Source: Cryptomeria japonica
Lineage: Eukaryota > Streptophyta > Pinopsida > Cupressales > Cupressaceae
Assembly (NCBI RefSeq): GCF_030272615.1
Contig: NC_081410.1
Span: 253,689,533 to 253,753,532 of the forward strand
DNA: 64,000 nt
Reading direction: 5' to 3'
The notes below the pieces were generated by a model. It was not told where the DNA came from. It ran no database searches and worked only from the letters and a program-made list of their open reading frames with translations. Made by a program: the position numbers and the translations under genes. Positions 38,301 through 51,400 of the stretch are shown piece after piece; position 1 is the first letter of the stretch, and each line of letters starts with the position of its first letter.

Positions 38301-38534
38301 TCTTAGGGAATAAGATAGCCCCGCTCATGGAAAGGGTACCCACGGCTTTAAGTGGGAAAAAAGTAATAGAAAAATATATCATTTCTTGGGTTTTCTTCAC
38401 AAAATGCAAGAAGTTTTGATGAACCCTAAAACCTAGACCTTGGATCATTCATAGAGGATACAAGTAAAACCTAAAAATCAATGCTTTGAGCCCAAAATTT
38501 TAAAATTTCATGCAATCAATTTTCAGAGCTATCA
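35363..38534 (-). repeat. Right LTR of A(-) array (LTR-R)
   Basis: 3172 bp, full copy of LTR-M. It ends CTATCA at 38534, followed by CAAGA, the partner of CAAGT at 3627-3631, and by the resumed gag of A(+). Confidence 0.9.
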
Positions 38535-39458
38535 CAAGACACTTTTCGCACCGTGGAGCACATTGTTTTTTAGTGTTCCCATCACCAAAATGTCCTTGAA
38601 TTGGCCTTTATGGTTGAGAAGGATGTAGTTCAAAATGGTGAAAATAGTCATGATAACTTTGTTGAAGCCTATGGAGATCATGACATTGAGCATTTGTATT
38701 GTGAGGATTATAATACTGGGAATTGTTCTAGTTCAGATTGCGACTCCTTGGTTTCTGATGAAAATGAATGTGAAATTGAGATGGGTAGTGGTTTTAGTGA
38801 AAAATTTAATGCATTGTTTGATGAGGATGCAGATATGGATCAGTCAGTGCTTTGCCATAATATTTTTAAGAGGGGATTTCATATGGTTCTTAACCCTTTT
38901 TATGAAGAGACAATTGAGAGTCTGGACATTACTGCATCAACTTCTGAAATAGATAATTACGAAGACCAGGATGTGATACCTTAATTGATGTTGAATGAGG
39001 ATGATGAGTTTACTTCTATTTTTGATATTGTTGATGTCAAATGGGATTCAGAGCAAGAGGTTGAAGTTTTTCTTCGGCTTGATGATTTGCAGTTACATGA
39101 AAGGACCAATTGTGATCCTCTTCCTCCTCTTGATATCAGCTTGCTTATTGTGTACAGTGGGAGAGTAGATTATTTTGGGAGCTATTTTTTTGATGAGTAG
39201 ACTAATATTTTAAACCAAGCCTATTTTTTCAGTTGTGTGCCAGAATATGAGTTTTTCTTCTTTCAGTTGAATGATGTTTTTACTGAGTGTGGTATTGGTT
39301 TTAGTAAGGATGTGTGTTATGTTCAGAACAACACATATATGTCACAAGGTGACCAATATTTTCAATCATTACATAAGTTTCAGAGGTTTGACAGTGAGTG
39401 CAATGATAATTTTAATCATGGTAGTTGGACAAAAAAGGCTAGCAAGTCTGGTAACTGA
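38535..39458 (+). pseudogene. gag-like polyprotein of A(+), C-terminal part
   Basis: It continues the frame broken at 3631. Three open stretches (38601-38984, 38985-39200, 39237-39458), split by stops near 38982 and 39198, align with the C-terminal half of the array gag proteins: LCHNIFKRGFHMVLNPFYEE versus LCYNVFEKGFHIVLNPLYEE; PLPPLDISLLIVYSGRVD versus PFPPLDNSLLDMISKRGD. Very acidic, no recognised domain. The beginning (38535-38600) has one stop. Confidence 0.7.
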
Positions 39459-39871
39459 CATTCTAGCTATGTTTTTAGTGCATTCAGAGGAGAACCATGT
39501 TTATGACAGATGAAAGTATTAGTTGATTTTGATAGATGGCCTAGGGCCATCACATGTGGTTTGACCTTCAAGCCACAAGCAACTTGGGGTAGAGTAATCT
39601 TTTCTAACTCTATGCCCAATGGAATAGTTATCATTTCCCTCTTGAATTGCTTGTTCATGGACATTTATTGAAGGTCTACTTTTCTTAAAGTAGTTATTAT
39701 CCATGAGAATTTTTTTTAGGTTTTGTATATAAGTAAGGTAGTTTATTTTCTGTTTGTGTCGCCTTGTCTAGGTTGTTTCTTTTGGTTTTCTCTACAAGGT
39801 GGTCTTCTCCACCAAATATTTTGGAATTCTCGCATCATTCCTGAGCAATGATCATCCCCAACTAGAGCCAC
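39459..39871 (+). other. A(+) 3' region of interior
   Basis: Non-coding. It contains the palindrome GATGGCCTAGGGCCATC near 39536 and ends GAGCCAC before the LTR start TGATAG. Minus-strand frames here are shadows. Confidence 0.65.
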
Positions 39872-41408
39872 TGATAGTCATAAAAATGAGTGCAAAAATG
39901 TTTTCATGCTTGAGTCAAAATATTAGTCATTCTAGATTTATTTTGCCCTCTGTCAAAGTTCAAGGTCTAGGGTTTAGGATTTATGAAATTCTAATTAAGA
40001 CTTGTAAAAGAAAAACCCTAAGCCTATTATATTCCATCATTACCTTTTTCTATTTAAGCTAAGGGTCAATTACCATTGGCAGGGCCATTGTATTTCCTAA
40101 GCATTAAGTTGTTTTCGGATGACCCATTTATATTTTTCTTGTCTAAAAATTTTAAATACTTCGGTCAATGGATAAAGGCAAAATAGATCCTATGGTTCGC
40201 ATAGCCTTGCGGACAAAAATGCAAGGAAGATAAGGACCACAACATTATGAGATGATGCCACATGTCCTCGACAGAGAAAGGTGAGCTGCTAGTTTGATTG
40301 TTCAAAATTTTCATATAACTGGTTCTCAAGAAGTAAAGACTAAACTACTAATGGCCCCATCAATTTGCATGTGTTTCAATAGATGGTGATGTTATAATCT
40401 GGGTGAAAAGGTGCTCGACTTTCAATTTGAAAGGGTTGGTAGGGATTGTGGTTGCAAGGTAAAGTGTGAATAGATCAAACGACCCTCTTGACCTTGGGAA
40501 GGAAGGTACAAGAGGGTTAAGGACCGTGACATCACAAGATGATGCCATGTGTCTTGGGCTGATCGAGAAGACTGATGGTGTGGCCAATGACAACGTTGGG
40601 CTAGAAGGTGAGTTGGCATTGCTACATCACATGATTAAATGGGTCCACATACCACAATGGATGGTCAATGTCAGATTGACCATTGGTGATCATTCGATAT
40701 GTCAGGGTGGTCAAGATATATGACAAAGTTTCAAACTAATTTTTAAAAGGGAAATCAAAGCCATTAGAAAGGGTTCCAAAATATCTGAATAGAGTCTCTT
40801 TAGGTAGGCTTGGTCTGCAAGATTAGGTTCGAATTTTGGGAATTCAAGAGTAAATAGAAAAAATTGTAATGTCATTTTGTAGAGCAAAATACAAGATAGT
40901 TACTAGTTTTAGATTTCAAGTGGGTTATTCTATAAATGAAATGTACTCTGTTATTTAATAGAAGATAGCTTTTGAAATTAATAGAGATACAATTTCAAGT
41001 CCTTACTCTCCTGTGTGTGACTTTATTTTCTTTTGAGTTAATGGAATCAAGGGTTTCAGTTACTTGTTGCATTGTTATGATGTATGCAATTTTCCATTCC
41101 ATGAGTTAATCCAAGGGGTTAATTAAAATGATTGAATGAAATTATAGAGAGATAATGCTTGTACTAGGATTTGATAAGTAGTTTGGGTAAGAAATTGCAA
41201 ATGGAAGGATACTGTAAGGCAATATCCTTTAAGATTTAATTAGCTGTGAGATAAATTTCTATCAAGTTTCAGTGATATTTTAAAGACTCAAAGCCCAATG
41301 GAATAAGGCACTGGTATATGCTACCATGTGTCATTAGGTTATCAATTTCTTGTCTATTTTATTTATGGTTTATCCCAAATCATTTAAAATCAAGACATAA
41401 TTCCAAGT
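39872..41408 (+). repeat. Right LTR of A(+), first part
   Basis: It starts TGATAG after GAGCCAC, the same border as in the array. From 40255 it matches 1 onward at the window start. It is cut at 41408 by element D (duplication CAAGT, 41404-41408). Confidence 0.88.
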
Positions 41409-41465
41409 TGTAATGCCCCGCTAGGAAACCCCGAAGGGATAAAGCTAAAACACTCAAATGGAGTG

Positions 41466-41507
<42 letters not shown>

Positions 41508-42455
41508 ATAATAATAAGAGTGTTAATGTTAAGTCACAACATTAAGATACATTGGAGTTATCTAACGCTTAGATAACAAAATGGAAGACTAAACAATCCT
41601 AAGGAGTTTCCCAACGTGATTACGTAACCTTACACCTAACTCAACTCGCAACATTAGATTCAATTAAGATGGTTATCTTAATTATAAGTCATTACTTTAG
41701 ACGTGGATTTAATATGTTCGATGAATTGACATTTTAGAAATTTAGGACGCATTCATCTATTATGATTGGAGATGAGGCTAACATGAGGATATTTATTCAA
41801 TGAAGTTAAAACGTAGTTAACTTAAGAATTTCACCCATTAAGGTTTAAGTATGGTTAACTTGACGAGTCCATCCATTTTAGATACAATGTAACCAATATA
41901 TCGAGGTTCATTTATTTAGGTTTAAAAGTAAACAACCAAATGAGTTCATCCTTTATAGTTAAATTATGACTAATAAGAGGAGATTCTTTTATTAGGGTTT
42001 AAAATGTAAACTAACATAATGAGGTTCATCCATTAGGGTTAAAACATAACTAACTAATAAGTCATAGTACATTTATAGAGGATAAAATGTAAATAGCCTA
42101 ATGGGTTCATTCATTAAGGTGAAAATGTAATATAGCTACATGAGATCATCCCTTTAATTAAAATATAGCTAATAAGATGAGATTCACTCATTAAGGATTA
42201 AAAATTTAAGTAACATAATGAAGATCATCCCTTAGGGTTATAATATAACTAACTCGGTGAGTTCACTCTTTTAGTTAAAAAACAAAGTCAATATGATTAA
42301 ATTCCTTTGCTAAGATTAAGATACAAACAACTGTATGAGTTCACCCATTTTAGTTCAATTATGGCTATTATGATGAAGTTCATTTATTAAGGTTGAAATA
42401 TGGATAACCAATTGAGTTCATCCAATTATAGCAAAATAAAGCTAATATGACGATG
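41409..42455 (+). repeat. Left arm of D foldback
   Basis: Reverse complement of 43805-44916. Between about 41720 and 42455 the arm consists of a degenerate tandem repeat with a period near 40 bases, consensus like ATGAGTTCATCCATTAGG. A TA dinucleotide run (about 41469-41501) lies 60 bases from the outer end. Confidence 0.85.
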
Positions 42456-43804
42456 TTCATTTATTAAGATAAAATGGTAAATAACCAAATGAGGTTCATC
42501 CATTAGATTTCAATTTAGATATTATGACAATTAATCCAATATTTGTTATACATTTATTACGTACAAATTACAAGCTTTATGACAAGTTAATTCATTAATT
42601 GTAACCTAGTGAGTTTCTTTCCATGCTTATTTCTTTTCATTAACACTAACAAAATAATTTCCATAATCATATCAACAATCTTTTATGACCCTAATTACTA
42701 CATTTAACAAGACAACTATATTCATGCATTCGAAAATTAACATCATTAAATCCCCATTATACAATTACAAAATACATTCATACATTCAAGCACTAAGTAT
42801 GAAACATGAGAGACAAAAACATCACATAACACAGATATGATCTCAGAGTTCACCCCTAAAGGGCTACATCTCCGGGTCTGCTCAACTGCAAGACCCCTCT
42901 GGCAATTAATATAGTTAGGCTACATAAGTTTCATGTCATTTACATCTTGCCTTATAGGCGAACACAACCACTATACAATGACCACTTCGGTCAATAAATA
43001 CATAAATGATTCCTTCATAAAAGTTGATCCAACCGAACACATCAAAAGCAATTACAAAGATCTCTTGTCTGACGGTTCCCTAACTAGGGACTTGACCGAC
43101 TATGACCAAACACAAGCAACCAGATGGACAACAAAGTCTAAACAAACATAACAGGGTCTTGCCATCACTTTAAACTAAGCGAATACTAATAAATTAAACT
43201 TGCCATATTTCCATTTGTCTATTTCCCAATGCCGAGGATGAGTAAAGCTAACCCATTTATTTTATCAAATGAGATATCATTAACTTACTAATTTTTCCAA
43301 AGGTACATTATTAAATTTCCGTTATTTCTAATAACATCTCATTTTAGTTTTCAAAAGAAAGATCCAACGATAAAACATTTCATTTTCCAATTACTCCTAA
43401 ACTTTAGTATTCCACTTCTAAATTTCCCAGATGGCCTATAACATTAAAATCTGAAAATAATATATCCTTGGATAATATATTAATTTTAAACATCACCAAA
43501 TAATAATTATATTTTAATTCAAAAATCCCCCATAAAAATATAATTCCCTTGCATATACTAAACAAATACACGATATAAAGGTATGAATTAGCATATACTT
43601 CTCTATGTATATATGTGCCTAAATTAATAAAGTAATGACTAAACAATAATTATTATGCATTTGAAAGTATACTCCAAATTAGGAATCAACAATTAATATA
43701 TATTTATTAATATATATTATTATAAAAATTATCACAGTTAATATATATTTAAATCTATACATTAATTAATAATTAATATATAATATATAGCTAATAAAAT
43801 ATAT
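42456..43804. other. Spacer of D foldback, unidentified
   Basis: 1.35 kb, AT-rich, no inverted partner in the window and no match that I see to the right LTR of D. A 72-codon plus-strand frame at 42933-43151 shows no recognisable motif and is probably chance. Could be foreign sequence or the remains of another LTR. Confidence 0.5.
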
Positions 43805-44916
<1,112 letters not shown>

Positions 44917-44918
44917 CT

Positions 44919-44930
44919 TGGTATCAAAGC
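44919..44930 (+). other. Primer binding site of D
   Basis: TGGTATCAAAGC, two bases after the LTR end, one base off the initiator-Met tRNA site TGGTATCAGAGC. Confidence 0.8.
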
Positions 44931-47900
44931 CCATGTTGCAACACTGGGATCTCTGGTTTCTCTTGTGCCCTTAGTTGGTGCCAGGTGTATCTACCCTATG
45001 TTGTATGCTTGTCCTCCTGATGTGTGAGTGTGATTGAACAAACCCTACTTGTGTGTAATGCGTGTGTTCACACCTTGTTTCCACCTTCTTGATGTGGGTG
45101 TTTTGGAATGATTATAGGTACTTTGTTTTCTTATTGCGGTCTTGGTCTATGATTCCTCTTATTCTAAAAGAGAGTCGTATGTACCTTCATTCTTGAATTG
45201 TTTTACTCTTTTGATTAATCCATCTGGATTGGTTGGTATTATCTTGAATCTAAAAGTATGAAATGTGCTTGTTTATGGTTGTGATCTAGCTTAGATTTGT
45301 TCACTTGAAGGGCTAGTATGGCAAATATTAATGCTTATTATGTAGTAAAAAGAATGATTATCACCCTTCCTTCTCTCTCTCTAGAAAATTAAAATGTTCT
45401 GATATGGGTAATTATCTCTTATTTAAGTTTTCTTATTGCAAGAGAAAGGATGATATTTCTTGAGCCCTTGTGTGAGCCTTATAACACTTATGTGTTTTAG
45501 ATTGTGAAAGGGGTTTGGTTTGAAAGTTAATATTGGTTATTGAGATAAAAATTGTATGTTTACATTAGAGAACTCTCCAAGTGCATTGCAGGAATAAGAT
45601 AATTAAATGCTATCTTAGGTAAGGTGCATTAATATGCGCATAGTTGATTTTGTGAAAATTGCTTTGTTGTGAAAGAATTACCAAAAGAGAACATGTTATA
45701 GTAGCTTCAAGAGTGTAATTAATGTGTTCCACGAAAGATTGTTTTATGTGCATCTTCAAACCAATCTAATTTAGGACCTATTTTAGCAACGCTCCATTTA
45801 ACTTGCCTTTGGATATAGATAATTGTCTTATTGTGTTTAGAAAGAACAAATGAAAGACTTGTTAATTTGTATGCATTAATGTGTAATATTTAGTAGATAG
45901 CTCCTCATTTACCTTTTTGTCGTAATTCAACTCTCAATGTTAGGTTGCAGATTTTGATGTATTGTGGTATTGAATTAAGAATAGTGAGTGTTCTCAAGAA
46001 GTCTTGTATTACCAAAAGATTGCCTGTCTTAATTTCTTGTTCGGAAAACTAGAACATTCTATTGCAACCATAATAATTGGAAATGTCATGTTAGGTTGTT
46101 TTGGCATCCTCCTAAAAGATAGCAAAATGAAAACTGTGCAACTAAAATGATAGACTTATATCTGAGCATATAGTGTGATCTTGTAGATCTTGTGTATTCG
46201 TAGGATATAGATGATTTTTCCAACTCTCTTCCTCCTCTTGCCTAAAATATAAGGTTTGTTGTTTTTGAAATGCTATTAAGAATGCAGTGATTTAAGAAGA
46301 ATTTTTTATAATGCATATGAAATTATATGTTTGCTTTGGCTTCTAATTGAAAGAGGAAAGTTTTTCGCTTTGGGGGAGAAAATTGCATAGTTAGTCATGT
46401 GAATGAAAATGCTTAGTGGAATTTGAGAAAGATATTGGAATGACATTATTTCCTTGTGTAAATTTGAATTGTTGAGAATTTCAATACGTGTATCTAGAGT
46501 AAAATTTATTTAGTGATTCATGTGAAAAGCATAATTAAAACTTCCCTTAAGTAGATGATAGCGTATTAAAAAGTACTCCCCGTAAATGTGACTGAACCAG
46601 TAATGGTGCTATTCTTTGTGTGTTGTAAGAAACCCGTACTTTCTATGTGTGTCATGGGATGGTGAAGTAATCAACCATGGAGGATATGTTTTCTTATGAG
46701 TGTGGGAAACCATACTGTTATGTGATGTTGCTTAATTGTTTCCTTACTGAGTGCCAACCCACGGGTTGTTGATAAGTCAGTATGTGAAGGGGTAGTAGTA
46801 GAAGTCACCATTCCTTGAATAGTATGAACAACATATGAGTAATGTTGACACGAATCGACTGTAGCTTCCCTATTTCGAGGAAAAATATAGTTTTGTAATG
46901 AAACTGTAACATAGGTGTACTCAATACTTCCCCTTGTGATGAACCGATGTATAAGGTTCATGTGTGCCAGCCTATTCCTATCCTTTATTTTGAGCATATA
47001 GATGACAGTTCTTGAGCATAATGATGGATTTTATTGGAGCATCTTTTGCCTTGTCTTCATGAGAGGCATTTTATTTTTCTTACATGAGTTGCCAATTGAC
47101 TAGTGTTGGTAGACTTGTGGGTAGACCTTAGCCATGTATACCTCTGGCTTACGGTGGGTATCCTGAGAGGAACATTGCTATACAGGGTGTTACCGGGGCA
47201 TGCCTTATCCGTGAGGTACACTACCATGCGGGATACATCCATTGCATGCCTTGTCCGCTTGGAGTATTGCCATTTCATGCTGAGACACGATGCGGGATGT
47301 AGTAGACATTGCCATGTGGCCTACCGATAGGTATAGGGTAGAGCCATGCCACGTGACGATGTGATGCGGGGTGATGTCAAGGTGCACATTGCCATGCCAT
47401 GCAGATGTGTGACTAGGCCACACCACATGATGAGCTACTGGGATAGCTAGATGATTGTTCCTTCCTTCCTTGTTGGTGGCTAGCTGCTAGTCACATAGTG
47501 ATGTAATGTGCAATTATGATCTTCATTTATTATTTATTTATTTATTTCCTTGTGGGCCAACAATTTATTTTATTTTGACCTTGAAGATTTAGCCACGATC
47601 TTGCAATCTTGTTCTTACTTGATTTGATGTTGCAATTCTGAAATTATTTTCTTGCCTTACTATTGGAATTGACGATTATTATCTTTATACTTCTATACTT
47701 TGGTGGCTAAATTGGTTTATCCTTGTTGTTTTTGTATGCTGGTCTTGTGTTGCAATGTGAATTTCTCTCCAAGAATGTAGGAGACGGTCTTGGATGAGTG
47801 TATACGAGGAAGTAGATGTAGGGAACCTTGAGGATGGAGGTATGTGAGGCTGTGAGACAGCTAGGATCCACTACCTACCTATGAGTGGTGACTATCTCTT

Positions 47901-48693
47901 GGAGGCTAAACACCTTACACAAAAAGGGATGTTCATGAGGGTCTTGTATGGAAGGTAGCAACGCTATGGTGTACCCTAGCACTATCAAGCCCTTGAGTGA
48001 GATGTTGGATATTGATGATCATGTTATTTGTTCTGAGATCAGGCATAGAGATGTTGATTGTGCATGTTATCTTTGACCGAGCATTAGACATGCTCACATG
48101 TGGCCTTTTGTGTTGTGCAAATTCCAGTTATGTGGATGGTTATTATGTGTAATCATTGATTAAATGGTGTTAACTTGTCACTATGTTATGGGACATAGTC
48201 ATTGTAAAAGTTCTTATATGCCTGGAAAGTGTAAACAATTGAGTTATATATGTTGCTCTTATTTAATGAAAGTTAACTTGGTTGTAGAAATTTATATTTG
48301 AAGTTAGTACTATGGGATAAAGTTTTGCTAAAAGAGGTATGGGTGAAAGAATTTGATCTTGATGGCATGTTTTCTTGTCATGTTTGATAGATGAGTATGG
48401 TAACTATTGTCTATATCTTTTAATTGCTTTAATTTGGTGTAATGAAAGGAAGGAAAAATCCTCGTTTCTCTACTATGATTGTGTGTAAATTCTAGAATAT
48501 TTTAAGAAGTGTATGATTTTAGATGCATTCTGCTAATGGATAATGATATTCGTAGAGGATTTATAAATAGTGTTTTAATTGTTGACAAAATATTTAATTG
48601 TGCAAATTGATAATTGTTAATTGAGTTTCAGGGCTAATACGTGTTGTATGATTTCCGCTTAGCCTTGTGACTTCTAGGAGTAAGTCAGAGCCT
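44931..48693 (+). other. Interior of D, non-coding
   Basis: 3.8 kb with no frame above about 110 codons on either strand and no retroelement protein motif. Between about 47150 and 47420 it is less AT-rich and contains imperfect repeats of CATGC/ATTGCCATG. Otherwise AT-rich unique sequence. Probably a non-autonomous derivative that kept only the signals needed for mobilisation. Confidence 0.65.
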
Positions 48694-48705
48694 AGGGGGG
48701 GAGAA
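48694..48705 (+). other. Polypurine tract of D
   Basis: AGGGGGGGAGAA immediately before the LTR start TGTAATGC. Position and composition are typical of the plus-strand primer. Confidence 0.85.
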
Positions 48706-50531
48706 TGTAATGCTCCTACCCTAGTCGGCCTTGGAAAACCCGTTTGACCTTGGTTGACTTCCTATGTGGCATTCTTGAATGATTGATTAACTGTGATGTA
48801 ATGTTGTAGATTAGATAATATAAATAATTGTGCATACCTATTATTGTGCTTTTTCATTGATTCTTGTGTAAATGTAGTTGTTTCCCTAATTCTTGTTATA
48901 AATCTCAAGCTAATGCCTTCATTTGAATATGTATATATATGTATTCTTGCGTGACTCATGGTTGCAAGTACTATATCGCCTAGGTGCGAGGTTCATCTCT
49001 ATCAAGATTCGCAGGGTTGAGTATACCTCCTTCATCCTTAGAATTTGGATTAGGTGGTCATAAAACTCTCATCTTGCCTTAGCCATGATCAGGTGAGCAT
49101 CGTGTGTGGCCCGTTGGGTTCCTTTTTCATTAGGTTGCATGTCGTGTGATTGGTGGACTTTCTTGGTTTGCATGCCTTGCATGTGGTGGAATGAAGTATT
49201 CTATCCTAAGTATTTAATTTAATTTAATGTGTTCATTTATGCATTTGTAATTGAGAAATCAAAATAAATAGGTTTCTTTTAGGAGATTAATCATTAATTA
49301 AAGAGATCACTTTATTTATGTTGTAGCGAATTTAATTTAATGGTTAATTTTAAATAATGAATTTAATTAGTTTATGCGTTTTAAATAATATATATATATT
49401 TAAGTTATTTGAAATATAATTAATTTAACCTCTTTTGCATTTTGGAAAAGAAAGGTTAATTTTACTTATTTAAGAAAATCATTTTTTATTAGAAAAGCAA
49501 GTTTAATTTATAAGGAAATTTGATATAGTGTGAAAGATTGGTTTTGGGAATTAATTTAATTAAATATTTACCCTTGTGAATATTGCGAAATATAAATGTT
49601 GGCTTAATTAATATTGACAAATTAAAAAATTTAATAAGAGAGAACCATTTTAATTTTAATTAGAAAATCAAATTAAACTATTTGAATAGTTGAAAAGAAT
49701 TATTATTTCCTTTTTATTTAAAAAGTGCTTAAATTTCGAAATTAGAAATTAGGTCAAAATGTGATTCATTTAACCTAGGTTGAAAAATATTTTGGGGGGT
49801 TGTTGAATTTTTGGGAAAAGAAAAATATGGGAATGGAGATTTGGGGATTTTGGCAAGGATGGATTTCTATAGCTGCAGGTTGGGGGCTCTTCTTCAAATC
49901 ATACCAGGAATGCTAAAGAGGTAGGATCCCAGTTTTTCCCTTTTGTTTCTTTGCTAAATCAAATAAAAATGGTATTTGGTGGATCTTCATGAAATCCTAG
50001 TTTAAAAATATCCATGAATGCTCTTAAAATTTGAGTATTAGTTGTGAATATTGTTTGTTTTTGGGTTCAAGAATGTTTAAATGGTTTCGTGTTTGAGAAA
50101 ATCTTGTTATCTGAAAGCTATTGGTTTTTTTGGGAAAATCATGAACTTGCTGGGAAAATTTCCCCATTTTATTGTTTAGAACATTCTGGAAAAATATATA
50201 TATCTGTGACTGTGAATGAATGAGATTTGGGTTTTTGAGAAATGACAGAAAATGTTGTTTTAGAATGTCAACAATATCTCCAAATTTACAAACTGGGTTT
50301 CTATGAAATTTTTTGGAATTCTTTGTGACTTTGCATTATAACTTCTGTATAAATTTCATAAAAATAAAGTTTTGGGTTTTTGAGAAATGATAGAAACTGT
50401 GTGGCTGTTAAAACAAATTTTATTTTTTTATTAAATTTAAATTTTGATTTTAAAAAAATATATATATATATTTACACTCCATTTGAGTGTTTTAGCTTTA
50501 TCCCTTTGGGGTTTCCTGGCGGGGCATTACA
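48706..50531 (+). repeat. Right LTR of D
   Basis: 1826 bp, TGTAATGCTCC ... GGGGCATTACA, following the polypurine tract and followed by the CAAGT duplication. It shares with the left LTR only the last ~70 bases and the TA run. The 66-codon frame near 50380 crosses the TA run and is not a gene. Confidence 0.82.
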
Positions 50532-50876
50532 CAAGTTTTATGTATGTTTGAGTTGTCCTACTATCTCATGCTCCAAATAAGGTCGAGAATCACTGAAGAA
50601 TTCACCATTCTTGAACATTCTCCCTACTGTTGAGCCTGTATATGAGATCATCTGCTTCAACTGTAGCATAATTTATGAGTGTGGTGTAGAGGTCACTAAT
50701 TTGCTAAGGTATCACCCTCTCAAGTCTTGTAGAGCCCAAAGCGTAGAAGGATTAGAAAAAATCCTTGTTGGTCCAAGTTCTTGAGGATTTTAATAATTGA
50801 AGTTGGCTTCTCCATGAGAATTTGAAGAGTTGACTTGGTTTCTTCCTGTCGAAGTGTAAACCCATTTGGGCACCAA
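50532..50876 (+). repeat. Right LTR of A(+), last part
   Basis: Resumes after D with the repeated CAAGT. Matches 1146-1491 and ends ...TTTGGGCACCAA; the last two bases expected (CA) are missing or changed. Copia RT codons start at 50877. Confidence 0.88.
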
Positions 50877-51400
50877 GAGTATTCTAGGTTGGATAAGTAC
50901 TTACATCAATAGTAGTTTAAAAAGGGGAGTGTTGATAGTAACTTATACATAAAAATAGAAGGTAATCATATGATCATAGTTATGGTTTATATAGATGACA
51001 TCATCTTTGGAGGCAACAAGGATACCCTATGTAAGGAGTTTGTTGATAAAATGTAGTCTAAGTTTGAGATGTCCATTTTTGGTGAGTTAGATGATGGTGC
51101 ATTTATATCACAAACCAAGTATGCTACAAACATGTTAAAGAAATTTTAGATGGAGGACAAAAAACCGGTTGGTACCCCCATGGTGACTGTATGCAAGCTA
51201 AGTAAAGATGGTGAGTCACCTAGTGTAGATCAGACTTTGTATAGATCAATGATTGAAAGTTATTGTATCTCACAACCTCAAGGCCTGATATAGTCTAATT
51301 TGTGTGTATGGTAGAAAGATTCCAAGTAGCTCCTAAGAAATCACATGTCAATGATGTTAGGAGGATATTCAAGTATCTGTAAGGGACTCTTACTTATGGT
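50877..51400 (+). pseudogene. Reverse transcriptase of copia E, C-terminal part
   Basis: It begins inside the RT motif (EYSRLDKYLHQ, where relatives have Trp-Tyr before Ser/Ala-Arg-Leu-Asp), directly at the edge of the A(+) LTR. Then come SVDSNLYIKIEGNH, the catalytic box VYIDDIIFGGNKD (YIDD near 50995), KFEMS, and KPVGTPMVTVCKLSKDGE. Several stops and at least one frameshift lie in 50920-51400. The upstream half of the gene must lie left of this window, beyond A(+). Confidence 0.88.

Larger units (their letters stand above)
3632..38534 (-). mobile_element. A(-): tandem LTR-interior-LTR-interior-LTR array
   Basis: Three LTRs of the A family (3632-4931 plus 24261-26151; 29187-32319; 35363-38534) alternate with two gag-only interiors (26152-29186; 32320-35362), all in minus orientation. 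The outer ends read TG...CA, and the flanks are CAAGT on the left (3627-3631) and CAAGA on the right (38535-38539), a 5-bp duplication with one mismatch. The array sits inside the gag of a plus-strand member of the same family. Unit length is about 6.2 kb. Such arrays are known to arise by unequal recombination between LTRs of neighbouring or sister copies. Element B interrupts the leftmost LTR. Confidence 0.85.

Noticed and set aside
44919-44930. Possible tRNA gene fragments at the TGGTATCA... sites
   Set aside because: Only the short match to a tRNA 3' end is present, next to LTR ends; these are primer binding sites.
47057-47330. Overlapping frames of 73-75 codons on both strands inside D
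   Set aside because: They come from the less AT-rich patch, which has fewer chance stops; no motif and no conserved relative in the window.
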